22,677 nt of DNA, taken from JAUVXJ01 sp034430275 (lineage in GTDB: Bacteria > Chloroflexota > Anaerolineae > UBA7937 > B3-Chlor). The notes beneath the pieces are model-generated. The model had not been told where the DNA came from and ran no database searches. It saw only the letters and a program-made list of their open reading frames with translations. Numbering within the stretch: position 1 is the first letter of the stretch; the number at the start of each line of letters is the position of its first letter. Where the stretch lies: contig DAOUEW010000377.1 of NCBI GenBank assembly GCA_034430275.1, positions 1-22,677 of the forward strand, in the 5' to 3' direction. This document shows positions 1-6,036 of this stretch, piece by piece. The translations under genes and the position numbers were made by a program.

Positions 1-171
1 ACCAACCCCAGCCTGGAGGGTGAGTCCACCGCGATGTACATCTCTCGACAACTGGGCCCTCTCGGGGTGCGGGTCACACGCCTGGCGCACGGATTGCCCA
101 TGGGCGGCGATTTAGAGTACGCAGATGAAGTGACGCTGACACGTGCGCTGGAAGGCAGAAGAGAGATGTAG
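1..171 (+). CDS. recR: Recombination mediator RecR, C-terminal part (5' end outside window)
   Basis: The open frame enters from the left edge and ends in TAG at 169-171, giving the last 56 residues of RecR. Visible are the conserved TNPSLEGESTA segment of the Toprim domain, the GLPMGGDLEYADEVTL block and the terminal RALEGRREM, all typical of RecR C-termini. RecR works with RecO/RecF to load RecA on gapped DNA; the N-terminal helix-hairpin-helix and zinc finger lie outside the window. A 78-bp gap without a visible promoter or terminator separates it from the RodZ-like gene on the same strand, so cotranscription is possible. Identification is firm despite the truncation. Confidence 0.93.
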   Translation, partial: TNPSLEGESTAMYISRQLGPLGVRVTRLAHGLPMGGDLEYADEVTLTRALEGRREM

Positions 172-249
172 CGCCGCGTGATGCAATACGTCGGCGTCCG
201 GGAGCCAATGAGTGATGGCCTCGGCTCGCGACGATGAGGGGAGGACACG

Positions 250-1080
250 TTGGGACAGCTTGGTCAACTACTACGAGATGCCCGCGAGAAGAAAGGTCTG
301 TCCATCGCTGAGGTCGAAGAGGACACCAGGATCAGACAGGCACAGATAGAGGCTCTAGAAGAGGAAGACTACGCCAAGCTACCATCGAGCATTTTCGTGA
401 AGGGACTGCTGCGCAACTACGCTCAGTACCTCGGCTTGGACTTGGCGGAAGTGATGAAGCTCTACGGAGGAGAGGACGCCGAGAGCAGCGCGACTCCAGT
501 GGTCGCTGGGGGCTTTGAGCCGCCGAAAGGCATGGCCATAACCTCCTGGCTATTCATAGACCTCTTCCTCGCCATCCTCATTATAGCCTCCGGCGTGGTC
601 GTGGGATCCCTAGTCTACAATCGGTGGCGTCCCTCGTTCACCACCTCATCTTCGTCTACACCCACCCGGCAGGCCAGCCTGGCCTCGCCAGTGATTCAAT
701 TCACCCCCACCAATACACCCTCCCCCACCTCGACAGCGACCCAGGTACCTTCCGGTCGGCTCCAGGTGGACGTGCAGATCGTCGCTCGCACATGGTTAGA
801 GGTCACGGTGGATCAGGAGCCTGCTTTCCGCGGGCTCATCGAGGCGGGGACCAACTGGTCGTGGTTCGCAGAGGACAGTATCGCGATGCACGTAGGCAAC
901 GCTAGCGGCGTCGTGGTCACGCTCAACGGCAGGGAGCTCGGTGCTCTCGGCGGGCAGGACGAGGTCGTCGATATCGAGTGGACTTGGGAGAACCTCAACG
1001 CCACTCCAGAGCCTGTGCCGGTCTCCGGCACACCGGTCTTGACCGGCACGGTCACTCTGACTCCCAGCCCCACTCCGTAG
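250..1080 (+). CDS. RodZ-like protein: cytoplasmic HTH, one membrane helix, DUF4115-type extracellular domain
   Basis: The 276-residue protein opens with an Xre/HTH_25-type helix-turn-helix (about residues 3-72, with the RodZ-like signature FVKGLLRNYAQYLGLD at 49-64). One hydrophobic helix follows at about 98-123, then a Ser/Thr/Pro-rich linker (about 130-168) and a small beta-rich domain (about 170-250) resembling the RodZ C-terminal DUF4115 fold, with a low-complexity Thr/Pro tail. RodZ proteins link the MreB cytoskeleton to cell-wall synthesis; many Chloroflexota carry such proteins, and a role in cell shape here is inferred from family only. The start is TTG at 250, preceded by a strong GAGGGGAGGA ribosome-binding site (236-245). 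rimO begins 8 bp after its stop, so the two are very probably cotranscribed. Confidence 0.82.
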   Translation: MGQLGQLLRDAREKKGLSIAEVEEDTRIRQAQIEALEEEDYAKLPSSIFVKGLLRNYAQYLGLDLAEVMKLYGGEDAESSATPVVAGGFEPPKGMAITSWLFIDLFLAILIIASGVVVGSLVYNRWRPSFTTSSSSTPTRQASLASPVIQFTPTNTPSPTSTATQVPSGRLQVDVQIVARTWLEVTVDQEPAFRGLIEAGTNWSWFAEDSIAMHVGNASGVVVTLNGRELGALGGQDEVVDIEWTWENLNATPEPVPVSGTPVLTGTVTLTPSPTP

Positions 1081-1088
1081 CGTCGCAG

Positions 1089-2408
1089 ATGCGCTTCTAC
1101 CTTCTCTCCCTCGGCTGTCCCAAGAACACGGTGGAGTCCGAAGGTATTCGGGAGCTACTGCTCGCGGCTGGACACCACGTCACCGACCATCCCCACGATG
1201 CGCACCTCCTGATCGTCAACACCTGCGGCTTCATCGAGACCGCCAGGGATGAATCTCTGGCCGCCCTTAGAAAACTCGCCGACTCCAAGCTGCCACGGCA
1301 GCACCTCGTGGCCGCGGGCTGCATGTCCGAGCGGTACGGAACGGCCATGGGGGATCTCGTCCCTTCCCTCGACGGCATCATCGGCACGAGGCGGTGGAAG
1401 GAGATCACCACCTTACTGGACGGTCTGCTCGCGGAGAAGGAGAGAGGCACTCTGTGCCAACTCCCAGAGCCAGCTCCCCAGCCCACCCTCGCGCATCCAT
1501 TGCCTCGCCGCTGTCCTGGTCTGGCTACCGCATACGTGAAGATCGCCGAAGGCTGCGACGCGCCCTGCGCATTCTGTGCCATCCCGCAGATCAAGGGCCG
1601 CTTCCGAAGCAAATCCCCGGACGCCATTCTGACTGAGACACGCGAACTGGTGGAACAAGGGATCAAGGAGATCATCCTCATCGCGCAGGACACCACAGCT
1701 TACGGGCTCGACCGCGGAGAGAAGGACGCGCTGCCCTCTCTCATCTCAGACGTCGTCGCAACCGTCCCCGACCTGGCTTGGTTGCGCATCATGTACACCT
1801 ATCCTCAACGCATCAGCCAGCAGCTTGTGGAAACGATGGCTACCCACCAGCAGGTATGTCACTACCTGGACCTACCTCTTCAGCACGCTGACCCCCAGGT
1901 GCTGCGCCGTATGAACCGACCCCACGACGTTAGTCAAGTGCGCTCCGTCATCGCCGGCCTGCGCCAGGTTATGCCCGACGTCGCGCTGCGTACTTCGTTC
2001 ATCGTGGGCTACCCGGGTGAGACAGAGGAGGAGTTCCGGACTCTGCTGAGCTTCATGCGCGAGACCGCCTTCGACCGAGTAGGCATCTTCATCTACTCTC
2101 GAGAGGAGGGGACCCGCGCCGCCACGCTGCCAGACCAGGTGCCGGAGGCGATCAAGGAGGAGCGGTACGAGCGCGCTATGCTCCAGCAACAGGAGATCTC
2201 CCTGGCCAAGAACGAGCAGTTCATCGGACGGAGCCTGGAGGTTCTCATCGAAGGGTTTGGCGACGGCATCAGCGTGGGTCGATCCTACAGAGATGCCCCC
2301 GAGGTGGACGGCACTGTGATCATCCTGGACAATCTGCCTCCGAACGAGTTCGCCACCGTGCAGATCACGGAGGCCCTGGAGTATGACCTGATCGGCTCTC
2401 CCCTCTGA
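1089..2408 (+). CDS. rimO: Ribosomal protein S12 (Asp) methylthiotransferase RimO
   Basis: This is a 439-residue radical-SAM methylthiotransferase. The N-terminal UPF0004 domain has the three cluster cysteines C10 (SLGCPKN), C46 (NTCGFI) and C78 (AAGCMSE). The radical-SAM CxxxCxxC motif is at C156/C160/C163 (EGCDAPCAFC), followed by IPQIKGRFRSK, and a TRAM-like domain closes the protein (about 375-437). The NTCGFI..AR.ES block and the IKG.FRSK run distinguish RimO from the tRNA enzyme MiaB. RimO adds a methylthio group to an aspartate of ribosomal protein S12. The frame extends upstream to 978, but that part lies in the RodZ-like gene; ATG at 1089 starts exactly at the conserved family N-terminus. 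It is the last gene of the recR/rodZ-like/rimO run and faces the converging zinc operon. Confidence 0.93.
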   Translation: MRFYLLSLGCPKNTVESEGIRELLLAAGHHVTDHPHDAHLLIVNTCGFIETARDESLAALRKLADSKLPRQHLVAAGCMSERYGTAMGDLVPSLDGIIGTRRWKEITTLLDGLLAEKERGTLCQLPEPAPQPTLAHPLPRRCPGLATAYVKIAEGCDAPCAFCAIPQIKGRFRSKSPDAILTETRELVEQGIKEIILIAQDTTAYGLDRGEKDALPSLISDVVATVPDLAWLRIMYTYPQRISQQLVETMATHQQVCHYLDLPLQHADPQVLRRMNRPHDVSQVRSVIAGLRQVMPDVALRTSFIVGYPGETEEEFRTLLSFMRETAFDRVGIFIYSREEGTRAATLPDQVPEAIKEERYERAMLQQQEISLAKNEQFIGRSLEVLIEGFGDGISVGRSYRDAPEVDGTVIILDNLPPNEFATVQITEALEYDLIGSPL

Positions 2409-2432
2409 CCGACTGGGTGGCCTTTGGCCTCG

Positions 2433-2520
2433 TCACTCGAACAGCGAGGTGCTCAGGTACCTCTCCCCGGAATCCGGCAAGATGACCACGATGAGTTGCC
2501 CACTGTGCTCCGGCCTCCAG
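2433..2520 (-). pseudogene. cysK: Remnant of the 3' end of cysteine synthase (cysK)
   Basis: On the minus strand, about 29 codons ending in TGA (2433-2435) read RPEHSGQLIVVILPDSGERY followed by LSTSLFE. This closely matches the highly conserved C-terminus of O-acetylserine sulfhydrylase (RPENAGKLIVVILPDSGERYLST type). Upstream in the same frame the similarity stops within about ten codons and a stop occurs at about 2577-2579. The rest of the gene, including the PLP-binding lysine region, is absent, and znuB occupies the adjacent DNA. It is therefore a decayed fragment, not a working gene. It lies between the convergent rimO and znuB genes. I saw no repeat or mobile element that would explain the deletion. 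Confidence 0.8.
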
Positions 2521-2576
2521 GTCAGGATTTCCGCCTCGCACCGCCTTCTCTGAAGCCACGTCCTGCACGCTACCTC

Positions 2577-3413
2577 CTAGTCCTGACCTGACCCCGCCCA
2601 TCGCAGGCGGTGTCTCCACATCGACCGCCAGACCATCGCAACCACGAAACCTGAAGCACAGGTGAGGATGATCGTGGCTCCCGAGGTTAGATCGAGCGCA
2701 TACGAGAGACACAACCCCGCCGTCGTGAAGATCATCCCTAACCCAATGGAGCTCAGCATCATCTTCTTCAGATCCGTCGTCAGGTGGCCAGCGACGGCCG
2801 CCGGCATGGTCAGAAGAGCGATGACCATGATCAGCCCCACGACTCGCATGAGCATCACGACGGTCAGGGCAACCAGACAGTACAGAAGGAGATGGATGAC
2901 GTTTACCCGTACATCGGAAGTGGAAGCGTACGTCTCATCGAAGGAGATGGCCAACAGCTCCTTGTAGAAGGCCGCGACGAGGACCACGATGACCACGTCC
3001 AGAGCCACCATGATCAACAAGTCAGACCACGGAACAGTGAGGATGCTCCCGAACAGATAGCTCATCAGATCGGCTGTGTACCCTGGCGTCAGATCCACGA
3101 GGATGATGCCGATGGCCATGCCGATCGCCCACATCATGCCAATGATGGTGTCTGCGCGTTCCCTGGTTCTCAGTTGCACGACACCCATCGCCAGAGCGGA
3201 CCCCACACTGAACCCCATGGCTCCCAGGACCGGATTAGCGCTGAGGAAGTAGGCCAGTCCCACGCCCCCGTAGGCAGCGTGGGCGATGGCGCCGCTGATG
3301 AAGACGAGCCGATTGATGACCACGTAGGTGCCGATGATGCCACAGGCGATGCTCACCAATAGCCCGGCGATCAGAGCCCGCTGCATAAACTCGAGTTGAA
3401 GCACGTCTATCAT
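2577..3413 (-). CDS. znuB: Zinc (metal) ABC transporter permease, ZnuB/MntB family
   Basis: The 278-residue protein is very hydrophobic, with about eight membrane segments. It carries the ABC-3 family hallmarks: LQLEFMQRALIAG at the start, ISGAIAHAAYGGVGLAY (the cytoplasmic coupling region) and a conserved membrane segment with LLTMPAAVAGHLT. ABC-3 permeases form the channel of zinc/manganese importers. A longer frame begins at 3488, but ATG at 3413 opens the typical N-terminus and sits only 2 bp after the znuC stop. Its regulator and partners (zur, znuA, znuC) lie directly upstream on the same strand, which makes zinc the most likely substrate. Manganese or iron cannot be excluded from the permease alone. 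Confidence 0.9.
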   Translation of the reverse strand: MIDVLQLEFMQRALIAGLLVSIACGIIGTYVVINRLVFISGAIAHAAYGGVGLAYFLSANPVLGAMGFSVGSALAMGVVQLRTRERADTIIGMMWAIGMAIGIILVDLTPGYTADLMSYLFGSILTVPWSDLLIMVALDVVIVVLVAAFYKELLAISFDETYASTSDVRVNVIHLLLYCLVALTVVMLMRVVGLIMVIALLTMPAAVAGHLTTDLKKMMLSSIGLGMIFTTAGLCLSYALDLTSGATIILTCASGFVVAMVWRSMWRHRLRWAGSGQD

Positions 3414-3415
3414 CT

Positions 3416-4171
3416 CTACTGCTCCCCCGACTCGTGGACATCCAGAACGCGATGCGGAAGCCCGTGTGCGATCAGATCGACGGGGCACTGATACGCAGCT
3501 TCCAGCATGTCCGGGGTTATCACCTTGGACTCATGGTAGATCAGACGCCTGTTCAAACAGCCGATGGTCTTGACGTATGAGGACACGACGCCGATGTCGT
3601 GGGAGACCAAGATGATGGTAACCCGGCGGTTCAGGTCCTCGAACACATCATAGATGCCGCCCACGACACGCGTCTCCACACTGGCCGTGGGCTCATCCAG
3701 GAGAAGGATCTCCGGATCGCTCGCCAGCGCCCGCGCGACGTAGACCCGTTGCCGCTCTCCTCCCGACAATTGCCCGATCTGGCGGTCTCTGTGGTCTAGC
3801 ATGTCCACGTGGCGCAACGCTTCCGCAACCATGCGCCTGTCCGCCTCGGTGTACGGCTTCAGCAGCCCACGGCGGCCGAGACGCCCCATCATCGCCACCT
3901 CCCAAACGCTGATGGGAAAGTCGTCGTCAAACTCCACGTGCTGCGGCACGTACCCCACGAACCTTCGAGCCTCGCTGGGAGTTCGCCCCAGAACGGTCAC
4001 GCGACCGCGAGCCGGCGACACCAGCCCCAGGAGAACCTTGAGCAGAGTAGTCTTGCCGCCTCCGTTGGGCCCGATAATGCCCATGAAATCCCGCTCTCTC
4101 ACGGTGAGATCGACGTTCTCCAAGACGAGGCGCCCATCGTACTGCACCCACACGTTTTCAAGGCGAATCAC
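3416..4171 (-). CDS. znuC: Zinc (metal) ABC transporter ATP-binding protein, ZnuC/MntA family
   Basis: From the GTG at 4171 the protein has 251 residues, the usual ZnuC length. Motifs are in canonical order: Walker A GPNGGGKT (34-41), Q-loop YVPQH (74-78), signature LSGGE (135-139), Walker B LLLDEP (156-161) and switch histidine H191 (VSHD). The C-terminal CPVDLIAHGLPHRVLDVH run is typical of zinc/manganese importer ATPases. It energises import through ZnuB. The start is uncertain: an ATG at 4213 would add 14 residues, and neither start has a strong ribosome-binding site; I chose 4171 because it matches the family N-terminus (IRLENVWVQYDG). A 247-bp spacer with several hairpins separates it from znuA, unlike the 2-bp gap to znuB. 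Confidence 0.9.
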   Translation of the reverse strand: MIRLENVWVQYDGRLVLENVDLTVRERDFMGIIGPNGGGKTTLLKVLLGLVSPARGRVTVLGRTPSEARRFVGYVPQHVEFDDDFPISVWEVAMMGRLGRRGLLKPYTEADRRMVAEALRHVDMLDHRDRQIGQLSGGERQRVYVARALASDPEILLLDEPTASVETRVVGGIYDVFEDLNRRVTIILVSHDIGVVSSYVKTIGCLNRRLIYHESKVITPDMLEAAYQCPVDLIAHGLPHRVLDVHESGEQ

Positions 4172-4232
4172 CTCGCGTGGTCCAGGCAATTCCTCACCCC
4201 CTCTCCAGAGCATCCAGCAAAGCAGAGAACTC

Positions 4233-4364
4233 GCAGCCGCATAGTGGCTGCCACGGCCCGGCCAAAGTGCCTGACCAAGGCACGAACAGTGGTAATCACT
4301 GGGAACACCTGCAGCCGCTGTGCCATCGCCATCGAATGTGATCACCGTCGGGGTGCGAGCCCCG
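4233..4364 (-). other. Cluster of small hairpins in the znuA-znuC spacer
   Basis: Four perfect inverted repeats lie in the 247-bp spacer between znuA and znuC: 4233-4251 (GCAGCC, 7-nt loop, GGCTGC), 4267-4283 (GTGCCT, 5-nt loop, AGGCAC), 4287-4301 (CAGTG, 5-nt loop, CACTG) and 4349-4364 (CGGGG, 6-nt loop, CCCCG). None is followed by a T-run on the minus strand, so they do not look like intrinsic terminators. They could slow exonucleases or adjust expression between the binding protein and the transporter, but this is inference. Short stems are common by chance in GC-rich DNA. Confidence 0.4.
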
Positions 4365-4418
4365 GAAACAACCGTCCGCGCACCAAAGACCGTGAAACCC
4401 AGGCTGGCCAGGCCCCCC

Positions 4419-5285
4419 CTACTGCTGCTGCTCCTTGAGAACCTCGGCAAAGGCGTCGGCGACGCGCTCTAGGTTCTCCAGCCAGTCGGGTGCCAGCGGG
4501 CTGATCAGAAGCACACGACCACCGATCTCCTCGGCAATGGTATCCGCACTCCGGGCGCCGAACTCCGGCTGCGCGAAGATGACCCTGATGTTGTGGCTTC
4601 GCGCTGTCTCCACCAGCTCTGCCATCTCCGCCGCGCTGGGATCGCTGCCCTCTATCTGCACCGGGATCATCGTCAGGTCGTAGTCACGCGCGAAGTAGGA
4701 CCAGGCCGGGTGGAAGACCATGAACTCACGATCCTCGAGGCCGGACAGTGTCTCTTCGATTCTGGCATCCAGGTCTTCCAGGTCCGTCAGGAAGACCTCC
4801 AGGTTCGCGCGATAGAAGCCCTGACCGCCCGGATCCACCTCCACCAGGCCCTGGTAGATGTTGTCCGCCTGTCTCTTGGCCAGACGAGGCGAAAGCCAGA
4901 CGTGGGGGTCCGTCCCGTCGATGCGCTCGATGCCACTGGATTGATCTACGATCAACATGCCCTGGTTGGCGGCCTCGATTCGACTCATCCACGCTTCCTC
5001 GAAGGGCACCCTGATCCGTACGTACAAGTCAGCGTTGGCCAGGCTCTCTATCTGGCTCGGCTTGGGCTCGTAGGTCGCCGGGTTGGCACCGGAGGGGACC
5101 ATAACCTCCACGGCGATGCGCCCACCACCTATACGCTCCACGAAATACTCCTGGGGCACGATGCTGACCCACACGTGGACGGCAGACTCTGACGTATCGA
5201 GTACATCACCGGCTGGCGCTGTGCAGGACGAGAGGAAAGCCAACGTAGTAAGCCCCAGTACCGTGGCCGCAAGCGCCCCTCTCAC
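4419..5285 (-). CDS. znuA: Zinc (metal) ABC transporter substrate-binding lipoprotein, ZnuA-like
   Basis: With GTG at 5285 as start the protein has 288 residues and a lipoprotein signal peptide ending in a lipobox (LSSC, C21). The AAGAGGAG ribosome-binding site 7 nt upstream favours this start over the GTG at 5324. The cluster A-I (TroA/ZnuA) fold is clear: VSIVPQEYFVERIGG, GTDPHVWLSPRLAK and FHPAWSYFARDY. The protein captures metal outside the membrane and delivers it to ZnuB. Two canonical ligands are present, H128 (DPHVW) and H192 (FHPAW). The first histidine site reads NPATYEP (A70), and the last, usually DPL, reads ISPLA (S262). The alanine form also occurs in a recognised-looking subfamily (from memory). 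Coordination here probably differs from classical ZnuA. The gene lies between zur and znuC. Confidence 0.87.
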   Translation of the reverse strand: MRGALAATVLGLTTLAFLSSCTAPAGDVLDTSESAVHVWVSIVPQEYFVERIGGGRIAVEVMVPSGANPATYEPKPSQIESLANADLYVRIRVPFEEAWMSRIEAANQGMLIVDQSSGIERIDGTDPHVWLSPRLAKRQADNIYQGLVEVDPGGQGFYRANLEVFLTDLEDLDARIEETLSGLEDREFMVFHPAWSYFARDYDLTMIPVQIEGSDPSAAEMAELVETARSHNIRVIFAQPEFGARSADTIAEEIGGRVLLISPLAPDWLENLERVADAFAEVLKEQQQ

Positions 5286-5416
5286 CTCTACACTCCTCTT
5301 ACGCAGGACCCCATCGCCGCCCACGCGTGCCGGCCACCAACACCTGTCCGCGGCTCCGCCATCCGCACGCCGCCGTCCCGATCGTCTCCCTCATGCCAGA
5401 ATGCCGCGCTCCCCCG

Positions 5417-5890
5417 TCAGACCGACGGTAGATCACCCGTCCCACCTGCCGCATTGCACTCTATCGAGTCGGATTCCTGACACGCCGGACACAAACCCAC
5501 CAGCTCCAGCAAATGCGACTCTACGGAGAAACCAGTGCGCTGCGCCGTCTCGTCCACGAGATCCGCCAAGCCCGTGCAAGGGAAGCCCACGACCCGGTGG
5601 CAACCCTGACACACCAGATGGTGCCCTTCTTTCTCTTGCAGACGAGCATAAGCATGACACCCTTCCTCCAGATGGACGCGCTGAACGTGTCCCGATTTCC
5701 TCAGGAGCTCCAGTGTCCGGTAGACCGTGGTCAGGCCCAATCCCGGACAGTCACCCGCGCCTCGCTCCAGCACCTCCGCAGGTGTCAGATGCTCGTCGGC
5801 TTCCAGCAGAACCTTGATGATCGCCAGACGCTGTGAAGTGAGCCTCAGCCCTCTCGCTCGCAGCCCCTTGCCCATAGCCGTGTCTCTCAT
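5417..5890 (-). CDS. zur: Fur-family zinc-responsive repressor (Zur)
   Basis: The 157-residue protein has the Fur winged helix (GLRLTSQRLAII to TTVYRTLELLRKSG, about 14-68) and a dimerisation domain with two structural-zinc CxxC pairs, C94/C97 (LVCQGC) and C134/C137 (LCPACQ), plus a GHH metal-site motif at 89-91. ATG at 5890 is preferred: a GGAGCGGAG ribosome-binding site lies upstream, and the alternative ATG at 5926 would fall at the edge of the operator. Being first in an operon with znuA-znuC-znuB makes Zur more likely than Fur or PerR. It should repress this operon when zinc is plentiful. A perfect palindrome 19 bp upstream is the likely autoregulatory site. The C-terminal tail after C137 (about 20 residues) has no recognisable motif. 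Confidence 0.85.
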   Translation of the reverse strand: MRDTAMGKGLRARGLRLTSQRLAIIKVLLEADEHLTPAEVLERGAGDCPGLGLTTVYRTLELLRKSGHVQRVHLEEGCHAYARLQEKEGHHLVCQGCHRVVGFPCTGLADLVDETAQRTGFSVESHLLELVGLCPACQESDSIECNAAGGTGDLPSV

Positions 5891-5909
5891 CGAAGGCACT
5901 CCGCTCCAA

Positions 5910-5926
5910 TTGAAAACATTTTTCAA
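5910..5926 (-). promoter_or_regulatory. Probable Zur operator: 7-3-7 palindrome
   Basis: TTGAAAACATTTTTCAA is a perfect inverted repeat (TTGAAAA, 3-nt spacer, TTTTCAA). It resembles actinobacterial-type Zur boxes (TGAAAATnATTTTCA style) more than the B. subtilis box. It begins 8 bp downstream of the -10 hexamer of the zur promoter, covering the expected transcription start, a position where a bound repressor blocks initiation. The AT-rich island stands out in GC-rich surroundings. Confidence 0.75.
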
Positions 5927-5934
5927 CTAGACCC

Positions 5935-5963
5935 ATGATACACCCAACGGGTCGCGCTGTCAA
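5935..5963 (-). promoter_or_regulatory. Sigma70-type promoter of the zur-znuACB operon
   Basis: On the minus strand, a perfect TTGACA -35 (5958-5963), a 17-bp spacer and TATCAT -10 (5935-5940) precede the zur start by about 45 bp. The palindromic operator follows immediately downstream. Confidence 0.75.
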
Positions 5964-5973
5964 GCAACAACAG

Positions 5974-6008
5974 AAAAGGGGCGCCGAGCCGTACCGCTCG
6001 ACACCCCT
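5974..6008 (-). terminator. Intrinsic terminator after the secreted metalloprotease gene
   Basis: The inverted repeat 5977-5989 / 5996-6008 forms a 13-bp stem (two G-T wobbles in the transcript) with a 6-nt loop. Read on the minus strand it is followed by a TTTT tract (5974-5977). It lies 29 bp after the protease stop and just upstream of the zur promoter, insulating the two units. Confidence 0.8.
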
Positions 6009-6036
6009 CCCAAGAACCTGAGGGCTGTTCATTCAC

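Noticed and set aside
978..1088. Upstream extension of the rimO frame
   Set aside because: It overlaps the RodZ-like gene, and the conserved RimO N-terminus begins exactly at the ATG at 1089.
2419..2429. GGCC-TTT-GGCC repeat just after rimO as a terminator
   Set aside because: The stem is only 4 bp and has no T-run, so it is too weak to call.
2365..2712. Minus-strand 115-codon frame across the rimO/znuB junction
   Set aside because: It overlaps two real genes, and its sequence has no family features; the cysK remnant lies in a different frame of this stretch.
4214..4450. N-terminal extension of znuC as a fused domain
   Set aside because: The extra residues overlap the znuA 3' end and look like translated spacer, with no domain or hydrophobic pattern.
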